A DNA stretch of 64,000 nucleotides, taken from contig VIAD01000003.1 of assembly GCA_006546595.1 (NCBI GenBank), positions 1-64,000 of the forward strand, given 5' to 3'. Positions within the stretch are counted from its first letter, which is position 1, and every line of letters begins with the position of its first letter. This stretch comes from Moraxellaceae bacterium AER2_44_116. GTDB lineage: Bacteria > Pseudomonadota > Gammaproteobacteria > Pseudomonadales > Moraxellaceae. Under the pieces are notes generated by a model. The model saw nothing but the letters and a program-made list of their open reading frames with translations. It searched no databases and was not told the origin of the DNA. Positions 20,001 to 27,669 of the stretch are shown piece by piece. Position numbers and translations under genes: made by a program.

Positions 20001-20621
20001 GCAAACGAAGGCACAGATAAAGTCAGCAGCTCTATCAGCTTTACTTTAACTGAGCATGTGGAACAGCTCTTTTTAACAGGCATTGTAGGTGCAACAGCAA
20101 CAGGTAATGCCGCTAGTAACATCATTTACGGCAACGAAGGCAATAATCAACTGTTTGGTGGAGCGGGCAACGACAGCTTAAATGGCGGATTAGGAAACGA
20201 CGTGTTAGCAGGTGGCTTAGGCAACGATACTTTAGTTGGCGGCTTAGGTAATGACAGCTATGTATTTGGCATGGGTTTAGGCCAAGATACAATCAACAAT
20301 ACCGATACCGCAAATGGTCACGATACAGTGCTATTTGATGCAGGTATTTCAGCCGATCAATTGTGGTTATGCCAATTAGGTAATGATTTAGAAGTATCCA
20401 TTATGGGTACAACTAACAGTGTCAAAGTGCAAAATTGGTACAGTAATACGGCCAATCAACTGGATAGTTTACAACTAGCCGACGGCAAAACGTTATTGGC
20501 TAATGAAGTCCAAACACTGGTTGAAGCAATGGCCGCATTTGCTGCGCCTGCATTGGGTCAAACCAGTTTAACCACTGCACAGCATACGGCTTTGGATAGT
20601 GTAATTGTGGCTAGTTGGTAA
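17085..20621 (+). CDS. Large RTX protein with cadherin-like domains (paralogue 2)
   Basis: This is a 1178-residue paralogue of the gene before it. ATG at 17085 is chosen over the TTG at 17061 because GGAG lies at 17072-17075 with proper spacing. There are two cadherin-like modules (about 1-190), then RTX nonapeptide blocks alternating with HCBP-related modules (TDRVTIQDHFADESYQLDEI), a long aspartate-rich RTX stretch (about 520-650), and a C-terminal 400 residues closely matching paralogue 1. The final 50 residues, LADGKTLLANEV through VIVASW, differ from paralogue 1 by one residue. The N-terminal half is much more divergent and more acidic. It is probably exported by the same type I system; no catalytic domain is visible. 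Confidence 0.9.
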   Translation: MNSSPIANDDIVLTDEFSVTVDVLANDYDLDDDELTITNAVVSSGLGDVEFTNTDITFTPNGSNEAKITYTITDSFGHYATAVLTVNVTPTGGVNIPPIAKSDVAFTTVDQPVTVDVLANDFDADGDTLIINSIQMSANTGTVDVNENYTITFTPIAGFFGDTIITYHITDSSSASVAATLLVAVGGEMDGDEFNNTLTGSSADDTLNGMEGNDKLLGNAGDDSLDGGEGNDTIMGGNGDDQLAGGEDNDVLTGGAGNDLLVGDDGSDEYIFGLGDGQDTIDNVDYDDVVNVDRLLLRVGINSTMIELQNDPDNIDDLVIAIKGTTDRVTIQDHFADESYQLDEIVFADGTVWDKAKLSHLPIMIRGEENSDDVILGFERNEVIQGLSGDDELDGSDGNDTLIGGLGNDLLMGSNGNDSYLFNLGDGQDSIDNVDDNEYSNGINSIDTLIFGLGIDSTLIELRADSDNADNLVIALLNANDTITIQNYFVDDSHKLDVIKFSDGSVLTKDNLNMMAVISRGGVDDDDLEGNDNEDVITGYHGDDVIQGMAANDILMGNDGNDSIYGGDDNDYLDGDNGADLLEGGHGNDELHGGDGDDILDGGDGNDILHELTGDDTLSGGNGNDSVFAGEGDDILLGGKGDDYLRGEGGRDRYVFNLGDGQDIIASFDPNLSKDSTETDELLFGAGINATDIVFSKDKVNTNDLVISIKGTNDRITVNSYFRDAHQLSRIAFADGTIWNEAQITQHIEHKKIEGTAGGDTLKGGSGDDTYSVNDVHDVVVENTNSGIDTVESSLSYILRDNLENLTLIGNAHISATGNTADNVLTGNEANNRLLGGVGNDTLYGLSGGDTLNGGEGTDTMYGGLGNDTFTVENIGDIVNESMNEGFDTVNSFISYVLTAHVERLNLEGTESLNGAGNDLDNTLNGNNANNSLVGGLGNDTLQGKGGADTLEGGLGNDLYYVDNVGDIVTELANEGTDKVSSSISFTLTEHVEQLFLTGIVGATATGNAASNIIYGNEGNNQLFGGAGNDSLNGGLGNDVLAGGLGNDTLVGGLGNDSYVFGMGLGQDTINNTDTANGHDTVLFDAGISADQLWLCQLGNDLEVSIMGTTNSVKVQNWYSNTANQLDSLQLADGKTLLANEVQTLVEAMAAFAAPALGQTSLTTAQHTALDSVIVASW

Positions 20622-20639
20622 ATTTCGGTTGCAACAGCA

Positions 20640-20665
20640 AAAAAGGCGCGGAAATGCGCCTTTTT
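20640..20665 (+). terminator. Terminator after RTX paralogue 2
   Basis: A 10-bp perfect stem (AAAAAGGCGC and its complement) with a 6-base loop ends in a T-run, 18 bases after the stop. Its core GGCGCGGAAA is shared with the terminator of paralogue 1, so the duplication included the gene's end. Confidence 0.9.
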
Positions 20666-20683
20666 CGTTGGAGCTGTTTTCCT

Positions 20684-20730
20684 TTCGACTTCCGCTCAGG
20701 GAGCGTTTAAGTGTTGGCTGAGCGGAGTCG
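20684..20730. repeat. Dispersed palindrome, TTCGACTCCGCTCA family
   Basis: The arms TTCGACTTCCGCTCA and TGAGCGGAGTCG flank GGGAGCGTTTAAGTGTTGGC. The trailing GTGGTAGCT also follows the copy at 50223, so the mobile unit is longer than the hairpin. The element lies between the RTX terminator and the end of the convergent c-di-GMP gene. Confidence 0.85.
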
Positions 20731-20825
20731 TGGTAGCTAAGCTCAGCTTTCTTTGATGCAACTTGACGGTTGTTAAGCTAAGAGTTTTGCAATTTTCACA
20801 TGTTCAACACCTAAGTCATGCTTGC

Positions 20826-23774
20826 TTACATCGCTAAAAATTGTTGTGCCACCGATTCCACCTGTTCATCGCGTTGTTTTTCCAGCATGGCAGTCAAGAC
20901 TTCCGCAGGAACAGGACGGCTAATCAAAAAGCCTTGAATGGCATCACAGCCTTGCGCTTTTAGAAAGTCTAAATGAGCTTGCGTTTCCACACCTTCAGCC
21001 ACAATTTTCATGCCCAAGCTATGTCCCATCGCAAAAATAGCGCGCACAATGGCATCATCTTTTTCCTCTTGGCCAATCCGAAAAACAAACGACTGGTCTA
21101 TTTTGAGAATATCAATGGGGAAGTCGCGCAAATAAGATAACGATGAATAACCTGTACCAAAGTCATCTAGCGCAATTTTGATACCACGGGTGCGTAACCC
21201 TTCTAAGGTTTGACAAACAATATGGCGGTCTTCCATAAAAGAAGATTCTGTCACTTCTAATTCTAAAGCAATGGGGTCAAGCCCTGTGCCAACCAAAATT
21301 TTATCAACAATGTCCAGTAGATTACCGCGTTGTAATTGTTGAGCAACCACATTCACCGAGGTGCAGATCATACCAAAACCTTGTTCATGCCAATCTTGGG
21401 TTTGCTGACAGGCTCGTTCTAATACAATTTCGCCAATCGCAGAAATCAGTCCAGCTTCTTCGGCTAAAGGAATAAATTGACCTGGTGCAATGAGCCCCAT
21501 CGTCGGATGTAACCAGCGGACAAGGGCTTCCGTGCCAATAATACGGTTGGTTCTTAAACAGATTTTGGGTTGGTAATACACCACAAATTCATCTCTAAAA
21601 ATGGCTTTCCGTAATGAGCTTTCGAGATTCACTTGTTCAACAGAGGCAACACGCACGTCTGAGCTAAAGAAACGCATGGTATTTCCGCCCATACGTTTGG
21701 CTTGTTGTAGTGCAACATCGGCATGATTAATCAGAATTTGTAGTTCGCGGCCATGCTCTGGAAATAAGCTCACACCGATGGATGCACCTAACAATAACTC
21801 ATGCTCGCCAACACGGAAGGGGCGGCGTAAGTGTTCAATAATAGACTCACAATACGTTTCGACGGCATCACGTTCAGTCTGTTGGTCAAGAATGAGGGTA
21901 AATTCATCACTGCCCAAACGCGCAACGGTATGGGCAGAAGAGGCGCAACTACTAATGCGTTCAGCGACTTTTTTCAGTAATTCATCACCCAATTCATGGC
22001 CTAAGCTATCGTTAAGCGTCCGAAAACGGTCTAAATCAATATAAACAACGGCTAATGAATTGCTCTGTTCACGGGCTTTGAAAATGGCGGTATGTAAGCG
22101 ATCATGAAATAAATTACGATTGGCTAAACCCGTTAAACGGTCATAGTTAGCTAAATATTTTAATTTTTCTTCAGCTTCTTTACGTTGAGTCAGATCAGAG
22201 ATAATCCCTACATAATGGCCGATATTGTTTTCACTGTCATGGACAGCCGTGATATGCAGCCATTGCGGGAAGGGGTGGCCATTTTTGCGGTATTCAATCA
22301 ATTCACCTTGCCATTCGTCGTCTCGTTTGAGTTGCTCAAAGACGGCGTGATAAGTCAGTTGTTTTGGATTGAACTCTTCGGCATTTACATCATAAATAGA
22401 CTTGCCAAGCAGTTCTTGATCGCTAAAGCCTGTAATTTGCGTAAAACGGGGATTGACCGATAAATAACAAAATTGACTATCTAAAATATAAATCCCTTCG
22501 GCGGCATGTTCAAATACCGAGGCCGATAAGCGTAGTTTTTCTTCGGTTTCTCGTTCGGGGGTAATGTCTCGGCGTGTGCCTATTAAACGTAAAGGCTTAT
22601 TTTTTTCATCCCACGCCACTACTCGACCGTTGTCTTCCACCCAAATCCAATGACCTGCACGATGCTTCATGCGATAACACACTTCATAACTGAGTTTCTT
22701 TTTTCGTAGGTGTTGCACTAAGGCATGACGGACAAGTGAATAGTCATCAGGGTGAATAATATCTTTCATATTCCCCATAAACGATTTGAGTTCTAATTTT
22801 GAATAGCCTAATAGTTGCTCAAAGTTGGAGTGATAAATTTCGTTGTTGGTTAAATTCCAGTCCCATAAGCCAATGCCTGCGGCATCAATGGCGAGTGTTA
22901 AACGTTCTTGGCTATTACGTAAGGCTCGATTGATGTCGGAGAGGGCGAGGGTACGCTCACGTACTTTTTGTTCAAGATTAAGATTGGTTTCTTGTAGTAA
23001 GTTTTCGGTGTGTTTTCGGTCTTGAACTTCTAGTGTTAAGCGTTGATTGGTTGATTCAACAGTGCTTTTGGAGTCTTCTAAAAAGTGAATTAAGTCTTCG
23101 TTACGCAATTGTAGCCATGAAGATTGATAGCTCAAATCACTTAAACGTCGGCTAGCAAGTAACACAAAAAAGAAAAATAATGACGAAACCCCTGCAATTG
23201 CTGAATTAAGAGAAGAAGGTTCAAGCATCAACCATATTAACCCTGGTGATACAGCAGTAATGGCAAAACTAATAAACGTTTCAAAACGACTGGCAAAACT
23301 GGTGAGAGCGGCAATGGCTTGCCAACTGACCAAACACACAAATAAGGCAGGTCGGTAAAAATCAGCAATATTATTGCCGACGTTTGGTAAGCTGGGAATG
23401 AAAATAATGGAGGCAACGCCCCAAACAGCCCCCATGATTCCTGCGCAGGCGTTGACAGCACGTATCATTTGTATCGTAGAGTATTTTTTCTGTTTATCGC
23501 GTAGGTGGCGCATCAGTCCAATACAGAAGCCAACACTCGCAAGGGATAGCACAAACCATAGTTTAAAAGCAGTTAAGTGAATGGCCGTATCATAGCCATA
23601 TAAAATGCCAATAGTAATAATAGAAACAATAGAAATTAAACTAAAAAAAGGAAACTGGTTAATCAGTTGTTGTGTTTGCAGCGAACTAACGCGCACAGAA
23701 ACGCTTCGATCTTTAGAAGTAGGTAGTGTCTCTGTCTCAGGTGATAATTTGCTGGGGCTATCCTGAACAGTCAT
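20826..23774 (-). CDS. Membrane PAS-GGDEF-EAL c-di-GMP enzyme
   Basis: This is a c-di-GMP turnover protein (982 residues from ATG at 23774, preceded by GGAG; an upstream in-frame TTG is less likely). Residues about 38-215 hold six or seven membrane helices acting as a sensor. A coiled coil (about 225-290) leads to two PAS domains with PAC tails (about 295-415 and 420-545). The GGDEF domain (about 550-705) has the variant RLGSDEF at its active loop. The EAL domain (about 720-960) keeps EALVRW, the SVNVVAQ asparagine, EVTESSF, DDFGTGYSS, KIDQSF and EGVET, so phosphodiesterase activity is expected; cyclase activity is uncertain. It lies next to the RTX secretion locus but on the other strand; control of adhesin display would fit known Lap-type biology, but is inference. 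Confidence 0.92.
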   Translation of the reverse strand: MTVQDSPSKLSPETETLPTSKDRSVSVRVSSLQTQQLINQFPFFSLISIVSIITIGILYGYDTAIHLTAFKLWFVLSLASVGFCIGLMRHLRDKQKKYSTIQMIRAVNACAGIMGAVWGVASIIFIPSLPNVGNNIADFYRPALFVCLVSWQAIAALTSFASRFETFISFAITAVSPGLIWLMLEPSSLNSAIAGVSSLFFFFVLLASRRLSDLSYQSSWLQLRNEDLIHFLEDSKSTVESTNQRLTLEVQDRKHTENLLQETNLNLEQKVRERTLALSDINRALRNSQERLTLAIDAAGIGLWDWNLTNNEIYHSNFEQLLGYSKLELKSFMGNMKDIIHPDDYSLVRHALVQHLRKKKLSYEVCYRMKHRAGHWIWVEDNGRVVAWDEKNKPLRLIGTRRDITPERETEEKLRLSASVFEHAAEGIYILDSQFCYLSVNPRFTQITGFSDQELLGKSIYDVNAEEFNPKQLTYHAVFEQLKRDDEWQGELIEYRKNGHPFPQWLHITAVHDSENNIGHYVGIISDLTQRKEAEEKLKYLANYDRLTGLANRNLFHDRLHTAIFKAREQSNSLAVVYIDLDRFRTLNDSLGHELGDELLKKVAERISSCASSAHTVARLGSDEFTLILDQQTERDAVETYCESIIEHLRRPFRVGEHELLLGASIGVSLFPEHGRELQILINHADVALQQAKRMGGNTMRFFSSDVRVASVEQVNLESSLRKAIFRDEFVVYYQPKICLRTNRIIGTEALVRWLHPTMGLIAPGQFIPLAEEAGLISAIGEIVLERACQQTQDWHEQGFGMICTSVNVVAQQLQRGNLLDIVDKILVGTGLDPIALELEVTESSFMEDRHIVCQTLEGLRTRGIKIALDDFGTGYSSLSYLRDFPIDILKIDQSFVFRIGQEEKDDAIVRAIFAMGHSLGMKIVAEGVETQAHLDFLKAQGCDAIQGFLISRPVPAEVLTAMLEKQRDEQVESVAQQFLAM

Positions 23775-23888
23775 TCTTGCAATGCTCCACAACTGACCGA
23801 TGAAATAGTCGGTGACAGTCTGTATTTTTATTAGTTAAGGCTTTCTTGCTCAGTTACTGTACTTCATATAGATATAGCTATTTTTGCC

Positions 23889-23942
23889 TGTAGCGGCGAG
23901 TTTATTCGCCGAAAATATATGGCGGTTAAAACCGTCCCTACA
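23889..23942. repeat. 54-bp double-hairpin element, GTAGGG family
   Basis: Terminal inverted repeats (TGTAGCGGCG at the left, the complement of TGTAGGGACG at the right) enclose two small hairpins: CGGCGA paired with TCGCCG, and GACGGTT-like arms. Layout and length match the element at 52119. It sits in the 496-bp gap between the c-di-GMP gene and pstS. The rest of that gap, apart from the Pho box, shows no gene. Confidence 0.8.
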
Positions 23943-24183
23943 AAAAGCAGCACATCAACAGGGCAAGCTTATCGTTATTAAATAATAGCCTAATGTTATC
24001 TGACGTGAATTTTTAATGGCCGTCTTAAAAATTCGTGTTGCAACCCAAGTGGGGAAGCTAATTAGCACTGCCTAATCATAGACGTGTGAGCTTAGTGCAA
24101 ACAATACTTATTTGGGTGATTATTAGCGATGATGATCTTATCTTCAGTGCGAATGACATGATTTTCGGTTTAACCACATGCAT

Positions 24184-24228
24184 CTGTGACAACTTTGTCA
24201 TAAAATCGTCATAATCCTTATCTACTAT
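24184..24228 (+). promoter_or_regulatory. Pho box and promoter of pstS
   Basis: Three consecutive 11-bp units at 24184-24216 carry the PhoB heptamers CTGTGAC, TTGTCAT and TCGTCAT (consensus CTGTCAT) in exact register. A -10-like TACTAT follows at 24223-24228. In PhoB-activated promoters the box replaces the -35 element. This predicts induction of pstS in phosphate starvation by the PhoBR pair encoded at 32.5-34.5 kb. Confidence 0.88.
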
Positions 24229-24270
24229 AGCGTAAAGATTTTATCAATTCTCAATGTGTCGGAGTCTGTT

Positions 24271-25230
24271 ATGAAGATGCAACCACTGGTGTTGGCTCTT
24301 AGCCTCGGTTTAACCGCAATCACTGCACAAGCGGCAGTTGATGCAGGCATTCCTGCCTATGCAAAAACATCGGGTATTTCGGGTAATTTATCCAGCGTGG
24401 GTTCAGATACCTTAGCAAACTTGATGACATTTTGGGCAGAAGATTTCAAAAAAGAATACCCTAATGTCAACGTACAAATTCAAGCCGCAGGTTCGTCAAC
24501 AGCTCCTCCTGCATTAACACAAGGCACGGCTAACTTCGGTCCCATGTCGCGTGCGATGAAAGACAACGAAATTCAAGATTTCGAGAAAAAATACGGTTAT
24601 AAGCCAACCGCTATTCCTGTCGCGGTGGATGCTTTAGCGGTATTTGTTCACAAAGATAACCCCATCAAAGGCTTGTCGATGCCAATGGTTGACGCGATTT
24701 TCTCTAGTACACGTAAGTGTGGTTTTGAGAAAGAAGTGAAAAAATGGGGTGATACAGGTTTAACCGCTGCTTGGGCAGGCCGTGACTTACAATTGTTTGG
24801 TCGTAACTCCGTATCAGGTACTTACGGTTACTTCAAAGAACACGCCTTATGTAAAGGTGACTTTAAGTCCAATGTTAACGAGCAGCCGGGTTCAGCTTCC
24901 GTTGTGCAATCGATTTCTAATTCGATTAACGGTGTCGGCTACTCAGGTATTGGTTATGTTACGTCAGGCGTAAAAGCCGTACCGATTAAAAATGACAGCG
25001 GTGAGTTTATTGCTGCAACACCTAAAAATGCGTTATCGGGTAAATATCCTTTAGCGCGTTATTTGTATGTTTATGTCAACAAAAACCCGAAAAAGCCTTT
25101 AGCTCCTTTAGAGGCAGAGTTTGTGAAGTTGGTCTTGTCTAAACAAGGTCAAGAAATTGTTGAGAAAGATGGTTATATCGCTTTGCCTGCGGCTGATGTC
25201 AAAAAAGCCCGTGCTAAATTAGGCTTGTAA
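24271..25230 (+). CDS. pstS: Phosphate ABC transporter substrate-binding protein
   Basis: This is the periplasmic phosphate-binding component of the Pst high-affinity importer, 319 residues from ATG 24271. That start is chosen because GGAG lies 6 bases upstream and a clean signal peptide begins there (MKMQPLVLALSLGLTAITAQA); a GTG at 24256 is in frame but lacks support. The mature protein has the PstS-like phosphate contacts: VGSDTLANLM near the N-terminus, AAGSSTAPPAL, and GRNSVSGTYGYF. It is the first gene of pstS-pstC-pstA-pstB-phoU, under a triple Pho box. A terminator-like hairpin follows it, which should keep its level above that of the permeases. Confidence 0.95.
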   Translation: MKMQPLVLALSLGLTAITAQAAVDAGIPAYAKTSGISGNLSSVGSDTLANLMTFWAEDFKKEYPNVNVQIQAAGSSTAPPALTQGTANFGPMSRAMKDNEIQDFEKKYGYKPTAIPVAVDALAVFVHKDNPIKGLSMPMVDAIFSSTRKCGFEKEVKKWGDTGLTAAWAGRDLQLFGRNSVSGTYGYFKEHALCKGDFKSNVNEQPGSASVVQSISNSINGVGYSGIGYVTSGVKAVPIKNDSGEFIAATPKNALSGKYPLARYLYVYVNKNPKKPLAPLEAEFVKLVLSKQGQEIVEKDGYIALPAADVKKARAKLGL

Positions 25231-25243
25231 TCTGAAGTGCAAT

Positions 25244-25269
25244 AAAAAGGGGCGTAATGCCCCTTTTTT
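25244..25269 (+). terminator. Terminator or attenuator between pstS and pstC
   Basis: A 10-bp perfect stem (AAAAAGGGGC and its complement) with loop GTAAT and a T-run lies 13 bases after pstS. Read-through would feed the downstream permease genes at a lower level, a common design in binding-protein operons. Confidence 0.88.
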
Positions 25270-25337
25270 GCTAAAAAACATGCTTTTTGTGTGCCTGTCG
25301 CGGATAATACTGCGTCCCTCTATCAGCTGAGACTACT

Positions 25338-27659
25338 ATGAGTAAATCTGAGCGCGTTCGTTTAGATGCAGCAACCATGGCTGCCTTAGATCGTCGTCGT
25401 CAAGTGAAAGATAAAATCGCCAATTCGGTGATTGCGTCTGGCGGTATTTTTGTTGTTGGTGCTATTGCGTTAATTTTCTTTTATCTATTCTACGAAAGCT
25501 GGCCATTGTTTCAGCAGGCTAAGTTTGAAGAAACACACCGCTATCAAACCGATGCCCATGTTCAAGCCGCTTGGACAGACATGGACGAATACAATGAAAC
25601 GGGTATGCGTTTATTGGCAACGGGCGAAGTGGCATTTTTTCGTGTCAGTGATGGCCAAAAAACGGGAGGCCAAGCCTTACCCATTCCGCAAGGCGTAACC
25701 ATCGCCAGTGTTCAGCGTAGTGGTGTGATTCAAGGTTTGGTTGGCGTGGGTTTGTCGAACGGTCAATTAATCGTCTTTAAGCCTGACTATATCGTGGATC
25801 ATCAAGGTGAAAAACGACTCATTACACCGACAATACGTTTTCCGTATGGCGACCAGCCATTAACCGTTGATGACAATGTTAAGGCTCTTGCACATTTTGC
25901 GCTTCGTGATGAAGACGGGCAGTTACAAGTATTAGCTGCGACAGCACAACAGTTATTATGGCAAACATTCAAAGTACAACAAGCAGAAGGCGAGAGTGCG
26001 GGCTTGGGTGGTTTGAGTGATGAATCCAGCGATGATAGCGCAAGCAGTGGTGATGCCCCCAAAGTGTTTACTCGCGCCACCAACATGGCCATGGCGATGG
26101 ACGGTTCAGCCGTTAGTCATATTGTCATTGGTCAAGGTGCGCGTTGGGCGTATGTCTTTACCACCGAAAATGATGTCGCCGTATTCAAAGTGAGTGAGCA
26201 AGGCCCTGTCCTTTATCAGCAAAGTAAGGCTGATACTGCGGGTGCAAAAATTACCTCGGTTGTTGCTCTGCAAGGTGAAATTTCACTGTTAGTGGGCGAT
26301 AGTAAAGGGGTTGTCAGCCAATGGTTTTTAGTGCGTGACCCTAATAGTGTTGAAGATAAATTTAGCCTAAAGCGCATTCGTAGCTTTCAACTAGGCGATG
26401 CGGCGATTACCGCGATTGCGCCAGAAGCCAAACGTAAAGGTTTTGCCGCAGGCGATGCTAAAGGTGATATTGGTTATTTTTATACTACGTCTGAGCGTAC
26501 TGTTGGTATTCACCATGCGGCCAGTTCACCGATTAGCGCGTTGTCGATTTCGGCACGTTCCGAAGGTGTCTTAGTACAAGCGCAAGACAGTGCCAGTTTT
26601 TGGAATCTTCATGCCGAACATCCTGATATTTCGATGAGTTCAGCGTGGGGGAAAGTGTGGTATGAATCTTACGATAAGCCAACTTATACATGGCAGTCTT
26701 CATCGGGTAATGCCGATTTTGAGTCGAAATTTTCCTTAGTACCATTAACCTTTGGTACGTTAAAAGCCGCTTTTTTTGCCATGTTGTTAGCTGCACCGTT
26801 AGCGATTTGTGGCGCAATGTACACGGCGATTTTTATGTCCCCTGCATTGCGTACCAAAGTAAAACCTGCGATTGAGTTAATGCAGGCTCTGCCTACGGTT
26901 ATTCTCGGTTTTTTGGCGGGTTTATGGTTAGCACCTGTCGTTGAGGGCAGTTTGCCTGGTATCTTTAGTGTCCTGCTTATCACGCCAATCATTATTTTGA
27001 TATGCGGTTTTGTCTGGATGCAAATCCCTATCGAAAAACGTAGCCGTATTCCTGATGGTTGGGCTCCGATTATTTTGATCGTGCCAATTTTATTGGGCGG
27101 CTGGGCATCATTTGCGTTATCGCAGCCGATGGAGTTAGCGTTTTTTGGTGGCGATATTCGTCATTGGTTAGAACACTCCGCAGGTTTGAAGTTTGACCAA
27201 CGTAACTCGTTAATTGTCGGTTTGGTGATGGGTTTTGCGGTTATCGCACCAATCTTCTCCATTTCTGAAGATGCATTGTTTGCAGTGCCACGTCATATCA
27301 CTAATGGTTCATTGGCGTTGGGTGCAACTCAATGGCAAACCCTTGTTCGTGTGGTCTTACCGACGGCATCACCGGGTATTTTCTCTGCCGTGATGATTGG
27401 TTTTGGTCGGGCAGTCGGTGAAACGATGATTGTGTTGATGGCAACAGGTAATACACCCGTCATGGAATGGAATATCTTTGAAGGCATGCGTACCTTGTCA
27501 GCCAACGTAGCCGTTGAAATGGGCGAAGCAGAAGTCGGTTCAACCCATTTCCGTGTCTTGTTCCTCTCGGCGTTGGTGTTGTTTGTCTTGACCTTTGTGT
27601 TGAATACGATTGCGGAAGTGGTTCGTGGTCGTCTCCGTAAAAAGTATGGTTCTTTGTGA
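25338..27659 (+). CDS. pstC: Phosphate ABC transporter permease PstC, long form
   Basis: One of the two membrane permeases of the Pst importer. At 773 residues it is far longer than the roughly 320-residue enterobacterial form. One helix (about 33-58) is followed by a periplasmic region of about 400 residues (60-460) before the conserved permease core (about 465-770, five or six helices). The core keeps the EAA-type loop that contacts PstB (ITNGSLALGATQWQTLVRVVLPTASPG). Long PstC proteins are known from Pseudomonas-type bacteria. The extension includes a serine/aspartate-rich linker (about 220-240) and repeats of a propeller-like look; its function is not evident. It is followed by pstA after 10 bases. 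Confidence 0.93.
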   Translation: MSKSERVRLDAATMAALDRRRQVKDKIANSVIASGGIFVVGAIALIFFYLFYESWPLFQQAKFEETHRYQTDAHVQAAWTDMDEYNETGMRLLATGEVAFFRVSDGQKTGGQALPIPQGVTIASVQRSGVIQGLVGVGLSNGQLIVFKPDYIVDHQGEKRLITPTIRFPYGDQPLTVDDNVKALAHFALRDEDGQLQVLAATAQQLLWQTFKVQQAEGESAGLGGLSDESSDDSASSGDAPKVFTRATNMAMAMDGSAVSHIVIGQGARWAYVFTTENDVAVFKVSEQGPVLYQQSKADTAGAKITSVVALQGEISLLVGDSKGVVSQWFLVRDPNSVEDKFSLKRIRSFQLGDAAITAIAPEAKRKGFAAGDAKGDIGYFYTTSERTVGIHHAASSPISALSISARSEGVLVQAQDSASFWNLHAEHPDISMSSAWGKVWYESYDKPTYTWQSSSGNADFESKFSLVPLTFGTLKAAFFAMLLAAPLAICGAMYTAIFMSPALRTKVKPAIELMQALPTVILGFLAGLWLAPVVEGSLPGIFSVLLITPIIILICGFVWMQIPIEKRSRIPDGWAPIILIVPILLGGWASFALSQPMELAFFGGDIRHWLEHSAGLKFDQRNSLIVGLVMGFAVIAPIFSISEDALFAVPRHITNGSLALGATQWQTLVRVVLPTASPGIFSAVMIGFGRAVGETMIVLMATGNTPVMEWNIFEGMRTLSANVAVEMGEAEVGSTHFRVLFLSALVLFVLTFVLNTIAEVVRGRLRKKYGSL

Positions 27660-27669
27660 GGCATCATCC

